A stretch of DNA of 64,000 nt from Glandiceps talaboti (taxonomy: Eukaryota > Hemichordata > Enteropneusta > Spengelidae), in the NCBI RefSeq assembly GCF_964340395.1, contig NC_135555.1, positions 23,947,725 through 24,011,724 of the forward strand. The letters are read 5' to 3'. Shown piece by piece: positions 46,936 through 64,000 of the stretch (the stretch's first letter is position 1; every line of letters starts with the position of its first letter). The notes beneath the pieces are model-generated. The model was given only the letters and a program-made list of their open reading frames with translations, was not told the origin of the DNA and ran no database searches. The position numbers and the translations under genes are program-made.

Positions 46936-49134
46936 TAAAAATATTATGATCTGATGACAAAATTTTACGTATATTATACAGAACGTCACTCAATGATGGA
47001 TACTTGATTTAACACATTCCGGGGGAAATGTAAAATCTAATTTTCCTCATAACTTTGCACCGTGTCTGTAGTATTATGTAGTGCTATGAATACAAAGCCA
47101 GTATACAGTGAGGAATGATAGCTCTTTTATTGGCAGTAATGTACGTGCCATACATTTACTAGATGTACAACAACAATTCTTCTATTTTTCAATTTGACGA
47201 TTTTAGAAATGTTTGTATTGGGGTATAAAACAGATTTCATTATAAAAGTAATATCTTCTTCATACATGTGGGATGAGGCCTAGCCTCCTCCCTCACCCCC
47301 ACCTCACACTATAAGAATTTAGTTTTTATCCTACATTGAACTATTCATCTCAACCCTATCGATTTGGGACTTCCAATGGAGATAATCGTAGTGATCGTAA
47401 CGCGTACGTACAAAAATATATAGGAACTAGACTTAAACTATATACATGGACATTGAATATCCAATATTTAGACACAGGCTATAGGTCTTGCATTTTCAGT
47501 CGAGTCACAGTGTTTGTTTTATTTCAAAGTGTGTCTCACCCTAGATTGGTTATATTTTGTGCGCAATTCAACATGTTCAGGTCAATGGAGGCACAGATTT
47601 TAGAGTCAGCCCATCCAGTAAATTTTAAGGTATTTCATTTCTTATGTGTTATGTGCACAGCAACACTTGCACGTTTTTATACCACAAGATGACAAAATGC
47701 AACTCATGGCGTGCATTGAGAAGTCATTTCTAACAAAACTGTTGCTTAAAGGTGGCCATAGTACAGTGTTATGACTCCATGTCATATATGCATGGGATCA
47801 CTACTACAGCTTTCCAAATAGCGATCTAATATTCTAAACTAGCCGAAGTTTATAAATTTAGACAATCTGTATGGTAGAACCAAGAAAATAATATCATTTT
47901 CCTAATGTTACGTCTTACTGAGATTTCCGGCTTAATATCGTTCTAAATTTATAAAATAGCTAGAGTTTAGAAAGTACTTGGCAGAGTCCAAATTATCCAC
48001 GGACGATATATCGGATAAAAACGATAAATAGCGCTTTATAAATATCGTTCTAAATTTACAAAATTTGTTAGAGTTTAGAAAGCCTTTGACAAAGTCCAAA
48101 TTATCTTTCAATTGCAATGCATTCTGACGGAACAAGATTCCGGTCCAACTTTGCCGAAAATCGTGAAGTTGTACCGACCCCACTTCCGGTCCTACTTTAC
48201 CTGTTTGGCACAAAGTTGGAGTCCCGCACTTTACGGTCCCACTTTGCCACTTTATTAGGTACCCTTAAGAATAAAAATATTATGATCTGATGACAAAATT
48301 TTACGTATATTATACAGAACGTCACTCAATGATGGATACTTGATTTAACACATTCCGGGGGAAATGTAAAATCTAATTTTCCTCATAACTTTGCACCGTG
48401 TCTGTAGTATTATGTAGTGCTATGAATACAAAGCCAGTATACAGTGAGGAATGATAGCTCTTTTATTGGCAGTAATGTACGTGCCATACATTTACTAGAT
48501 GTACAACAACAATTCTTCTATTTTTCAATTTGACGATTTTAGAAATGTTTGTATTGGGGTATAAAACAGATTTCATTATAAAAGTAATATCTTCTTCATA
48601 CATGTGGGATGAGGCCTAGCCTCCTCCCTCACCCCCACCTCACACTATAAGAATTTAGTTTTTATCCTACATTGAACTATTCATCTCAACCCTATCGATT
48701 TGGGACTTCCAATGGAGATAATCGTAGTGATCGTAACGCGTACGTACAAAAATATATAGGAACTAGACTTAAACTATATACATGGACATTGAATATCCAA
48801 TATTTAGACACAGGCTATAGGTCTTGCATTTTCAGTCGAGTCACAGTGTTTGTTTTATTTCAAAGTGTGTCTCACCCTAGATTGGTTATATTTTGTGCGC
48901 AATTCAACATGTTCAGGTCAATGGAGGCACAGATTTTAGAGTCAGCCCATCCAGTAAATTTTAAGGTATTTCATTTCTTATGTGTTATGTGCACAGCAAC
49001 ACTTGCACGTTTTTATACCACAAGATGACAAAATGCAACTCATGGCGTGCATTGAGAAGTCATTTCTAACAAAACTGTTGCTTAAAGGTGGCCATAGTAC
49101 AGTGTTATGACTCCATGTCATATATGCATGGGAT
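46931..49134. repeat. 868-bp direct duplication separated by a 470-bp transposon fragment
   Basis: 46931-47798 is repeated at 48267-49134 with a constant offset of 1336 bp and no differences that I can see. The spacer 47798-48267 is identical to 45081-45550 (offset 2717), the right third of the foldback transposon, and stops exactly at its terminus GGTACCCTTA. Confidence 0.9.
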
Positions 49135-50469
49135 GTATCAAGAGTCAAACAGTTTACGTTATATTTGAATGTATATTTATAGCTATTTATTGTTTATGGC
49201 TAATTTTATGCACATAAATGTACATGTATGGGAGTTTAAGTGCATCAGCGTGGCTTTAGTTGTTGAAAATAAGGTGACCCCTTTAATTCACTTTGTGAAA
49301 ATGATGACTCCTTTCTTTGAGTCCAAATTAAGGAGACCTTCCTGATTTGACTCCGACCATAAAAACTGATTGCCCCCTCAGGCTCACGTGTCCCCAAGGT
49401 CTCGTGTACCGAATAGTGGGTCAATCTGTTGACAAAGACTAAAGTGCGCAGATTAAATTCAGTAATTACAAGGTGGGGCGGGGGTTATTATCCGAGGCAC
49501 AATTGGTGTAGTGACATACTGTAATGAAAGGGAAACAGTGTGGTAAGATATTGAGAACAATGTGTTGAAGCAGGAATTTTAGCAGAGATAGCTTTAAAGA
49601 CAGTGTCATCTAACATTAGTATATTAATTTTTAATATTGATAACACCATGGCAGTAAAAAGGTTGGCGCAATCATGACAACATTTTCCAATACGTTTTGT
49701 TTTTAGCTTTTTGCAATTGCCACTTTAAAGATTCTTGTAGATTCGTGTAGATAACAAGAACAAGTAGTACAGTTCAGACACGGTCATTCAATTATAGAAT
49801 TCATTTTTCTGTAGTCAAATTCCAAAACACAATCACATCACCATTCCCCCCCCCATTCAAAATGTGATGACTTCCTATTTATAAATCAGGGTGACCCCCC
49901 CCCCCTAGGCCCTGCCCCTCCCCCCGTTCAATCCACATACCTTCTCCAGGCTCAAGAAATTCACCGATTCCTATTCTCCGGCCTGGGGTGGAGGGTGGGG
50001 GTGGTGGATTGGTAGAGGTCACCCTTTTTTGAAATTGGCAGTAGGGATCACCCAGTTTTGAAAATTCTTTATAGTGGTCATTGTGTTTTGGATTTTGCTG
50101 GAAGAAAATAATCCATGTATCTAGAGTGGCATGAACTTGTCTGAACCGTGGATTTTTTCTTTTCTTTTTCTTTTCCTATATTCTTTAATATTACTTCACC
50201 TGTAGTGACATCCAAGCATAACTATACACATACATAATACATGTATTACCTACCGGAGTGAAATATTACAATGTCTTAGGTAGCGAGTATTTCACAATCA
50301 ATGGCCAATATGCTTCACATATATTGCACTTCAGTATTAAGGGATTGCTACACACTGCATGCTTTATATTTCGGACACTACATGACACATTGCAAATCAC
50401 CACATCTCATCAGATTCCAGATTTTATTATACATAGTAGTTATACGCACCTAAAAGTTCTCTAACAGTT
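49135..50469. other. no gene seen; dispersed GTGACCCC repeats and C-runs
   Basis: Contains several copies of short GGTGACCCCTTT / GTCACCCTTTTTTGAAA phrases of the dispersed family. No exon of the downstream DHRS4-like gene was recognised here. Confidence 0.4.
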
Positions 50470-52812
50470 CTCTAAAGGGACTCTACTATATCTGCACTAT
50501 TAATGCCAACTCTCCCCCTACCAATGATATAACCATCTGAAGTGCTGACCTTCACTATATCTGCACTATTAATGCCAACTCTCCCCCTACCAATGATATA
50601 ACCATCTGATGTGCTGACCTTCACTATTAATGCCAACTCTCCCCCTACCAATGATATAACCATCTGAAGTGCTGACCTTCACTATATCTGCACTATTAAT
50701 GCCAACTCTCCCCCTACCAATGATATAACCATCTGATGTGCTGACCTTCACTATTAATGCCAACTCTCCCCCTACCAATGATATAACCATCTGAAGTGCT
50801 GACCTTCACTATATCTGCACTATTAATGCCAACTCTCCCCCTACCAATGATATAACCATCTGAAGTGCTGACCTTCACTATTAATGCCAACTCTCCCCCT
50901 ACCAATGATATAACCATCTGATGTGCTGACCTTCACTATTAATGCCAACTCTCCCCCTACCAATGATATAACCATCTGAAGTGCTGACCTTCACTATATC
51001 TGCACTATTAATGCCAACTCTCCCCCTACCAATGATATAACCATCTGATGTGCTGACCTTCACTATATCTGCACTATTAATGCCAACTCTCCCCCTACCA
51101 ATGATATAACCATCTGATGTGCTGACCTTCACTATATCTGCACTATTAATGCCAACTCTCCCCCTACCAATGATATAACCATCTGATGTGCTGACCTTCA
51201 CTATATCTGCACTATTAATGCCAACTCTCCCCCTACCAATGATATAACCATCTGATGTGCTGACCTTCACTATTAATGCCAACTCTCCCCCTACCAATGA
51301 TATAACCATCTGATGTGCTGACCTTCACTATTAATGCCAACTCTCCCCCTACCAATGATATAACCATCTGATGTGCTGACCTTCACTATTAATGCCAACT
51401 CTCCCCCTACCAATGATATAACCATCTGATGTGCTGACCTTCACTATTAATGCCAACTCTCCCCCTACCAATGATATAACCATCTGAAGTGCTGACCTTC
51501 ACTATTAATGCCAACTCTCCCCCTACCAATGATATAACCATCTGATGTGCTGACCTTCACTATTAATGCCAACTCTCCCCCTACCAATGATATAACCATC
51601 TGATGTGCTGACCTTCACTATTAATGCCAACTCTCCCCCTACCAATGATATAACCATCTGATGTGCTGACCTTCACTATTAATGCCAACTCTCCCCCTAC
51701 CAATGATATAACCATCTGATGTGCTGACCTTCACTATTAATGCCAACTCTCCCCCTACCAATGATATAACCATCTGATGTGCTGACCTTCACTATTAATG
51801 CCAACTCTCCCCCTACCAATGATATAACCATCTGATGTGCTGACCTTCACTATTAATGCCAACTCTCCCCCTACCAATGATATAACCATCTGATGTGCTG
51901 ACCTTCACTATTAATGCCAACTCTCCCCCTACCAATGATATAACCATCTGATGTGCTGACCTTCACTATTAATGCCAACTCTCCCCCTACCAATGATATA
52001 ACCATCTGATGTGCTGACCTTCACTATTAATGCCAACTCTCCCCCTACCAATGATATAACCATCTGATGTGCTGACCTTCACTATTAATGTCAACTCTCC
52101 CCCTACCAATGATATAACCATCTGATGTGCTGACCTTCACTATTAATGCCAACTCTCCCCCTACCAATGATATAACCATCTGATGTGCTGACCTTCACTA
52201 TTAATGCCAACTCTCCCCCTACCAATGATATAACCATCTGATGTGCTGACCTTCACTATTAATGCCAACTCTCCCCCTACCAATGATATAACCATCTGAA
52301 GTGCTGACCTTCACTATTAATGCCAACTCTCCCCCTACCAATGATATAACCATCTGATGTGCTGACCTTCACTATTAATGCCAACTCTCCCCCTACCAAT
52401 GATATAACCATCTGATGTGCTGACCTTCACTATTAATGCCAACTCTCCCCCTACCAATGATATAACCATCTGATGTGCTGACCTTCACTATTAATGCCAA
52501 CTCTCCCCCTACCAATGATATAACCATCTGATGTGCTGACCTTCACTATATCTGCACTATTAATGCCAACTCTCCCCCTACCAATGATATAACCATCTGA
52601 AGTGCTGACCTTCACTATATCTGCACTATTAATGCCAACTCTCCCCCTACCAATGATATAACCATCTGATGTGCTGACCTTCACTATTAATGCCAACTCT
52701 CCCCCTACCAATGATATAACCATCTGATGTGCTGACCTTCACTATATCTTCACTATTAATGCCAACTCTCCCCCTACCAATGATATAACCATCTGATGTG
52801 CTGACCTTCACT
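50470..52812. repeat. 58-bp minisatellite with 69-bp variants, about 39 copies
   Basis: Unit ACTATTAATGCCAACTCTCC, CCCTACCAATGATATAACCA, TCTGATGTGCTGACCTTC. Some units carry an extra 11 bp (ACTATATCTGC), which are concentrated at both ends of the array (50490-51240 and 52545-52760). It lies upstream of the first DHRS4-like exon, possibly in an intron. Confidence 0.96.
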
Positions 52813-53273
52813 ATAATGATATCGATGCAATGTAATTTTTTGAAGAACACATTTCAACTTTACGTGTAAAGAATATTTTAATTTCTGATACCTGATGGTG
52901 TTGTCTTGTAAAGCTTAGAACTTATTGTCTGAAAGGCTCTGAATAGCTTAAAAATTGGCTTTTTATCAGTAAAGGCCTCCAGAGCTTCCAGGGGGAGACC
53001 CCAAGGACCCCCAACTCATAAGAGGATGCGTTCTCGAGCTCAATTTATGAATTTCAAAAAGAAAAGGTTTGAATTTTATTGAGAATGAAACGAGATTGAA
53101 TGAATGTATGTGGGTTATCTCAGTTCGGTGAAATAACCACATACATTGTACATGAATATGGCAACATGGAGTAGAATGACAAGCGACAGACGAGAATGGA
53201 AATTGTTGGAGGTTTCTGGTACAACAAACTGCTTTAACGTGTATAAGTAGTGATCATTAAGTTTTTCTTTCAG

Positions 53274-63570
<10,297 letters not shown>

Positions 63571-64000
63571 GTAAGGTCGGTGTTATAAAGTACTGTTAAC
63601 CGATATAAAGTAGGAAGAACTACACATTATGTTGATTTTAATTTTATCAAAGAAATGCGGCGATTCAAATCTTGTACTTGAATTTGGAAAAAGAGAGATA
63701 TTTGCTATGGAAGTCAGTGTGAGTGACACATCCATTTGCATTTCAAACAACAAATTACAAGAAAAGTTTATAACACTCATTGTGAGGAATGACAATGTAA
63801 TATATGTTTTGTAAATATTTGTAAAAAAACAACAAATTACAACAATATCAACTGCAGGTTTATTGACATGTCGGAAGTGAACATGTCTGTAAACATTTTG
63901 ACCTTTACAATGTTGTGGACCAAATAAGATATTGTAATTTTTCACTCATTCCCTAAAACATTGTAATCTTTCACTCACTCCCTAAGACAGTGTAACCTTC
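63571..64000. other. DHRS4-like intron to window end
   Basis: No further exon is seen before the window ends. Short TTTCACTCA(C/T)TCCCTAA repeats lie at the very end. Confidence 0.5.

Noticed and set aside
47336-47692. 118-aa frame, repeated identically at 48672-49028
   Set aside because: Duplicate of the 868-bp block; related to a dispersed non-coding repeat at 42655-42945.
50472-52850. Repeated 67-136 aa frames with YIIGRGRVGINS
   Set aside because: Frames of the 58/69-bp minisatellite; identical fragments restart wherever the period shifts frame.

Overview
This is an AT-rich, intron-rich animal nuclear genome segment. The genes have GT-AG introns, there is a short interstitial (CCCTAA)n tract, and there are many transposon families and very large tandem arrays. 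The repeat families (pearl-like Helentron derivatives, a CR1/L2-type LINE, hammerhead-bearing Penelope-like fragments, foldback MITEs) and a dermatan-sulfate epimerase-like gene suit a marine invertebrate such as a mollusc, brachiopod, hemichordate, echinoderm or cephalochordate. I cannot name the species from sequence alone.

Host genes, left to right. (1) Two minus-strand exons of a probable secreted LDL-receptor class A protein: a signal-peptide exon at 7042-7109 and an LDLa exon at 914-1084. (2) A complete plus-strand dermatan-sulfate epimerase-like (DSEL) gene at 10306-15187, with two exons and about 1204 aa, carrying an epimerase module plus a C-terminal sulfotransferase-like module. (3) A minus-strand classical short-chain dehydrogenase/reductase (SDR) at 16636-22520, with six exons reconstructed in phase. 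Its third exon ends inside a ten-copy 66-bp tandem repeat that repeats the 5' splice site in frame. (4) A plus-strand DHRS4-like SDR, partial, with five exons at 53274-63570. Its N-terminal exons were not found and its 3' end lies off the window. The two SDRs show the expected Asn, Ser and YxxxK active-site signatures. Both are spread over large introns loaded with repeats.

Mobile DNA dominates the rest. At 33287-40908 lies a 7.6-kb TA-flanked element with very long inverted repeats. It carries an intact Tc1/mariner-IS630-type transposase (minus strand) and a divergently transcribed 581-aa accessory protein (plus strand). At 56023-62659 a second element has perfect 34-bp terminal inverted repeats and carries a broken gene of an uncharacterised family, with a 5'-truncated LINE inside it. 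This element sits in an 8.5-kb intron of the DHRS4-like gene. A 1.5-kb TA-flanked foldback element (44056-45548) has its right third repeated perfectly inside an 868-bp duplication (46931-49134). Four hammerhead-ribozyme-like motifs occur at 1494-1536, 46423-46464, 53766-53805 and 60372-60412, with compensatory stem changes, in Penelope-like repeat fragments beside (TA)n tracts.

Tandem arrays: a 38-bp unit (3160-4917), 66-bp (20176-20835), 30-bp (21571-22050), 31-bp (about 6.9 kb, 25310-32216, with local higher-order repeats), a 58/69-bp unit (50470-52812) and numerous microsatellites. Most long open frames in these arrays are artefacts of repeat periods that are multiples of three or lack stops.
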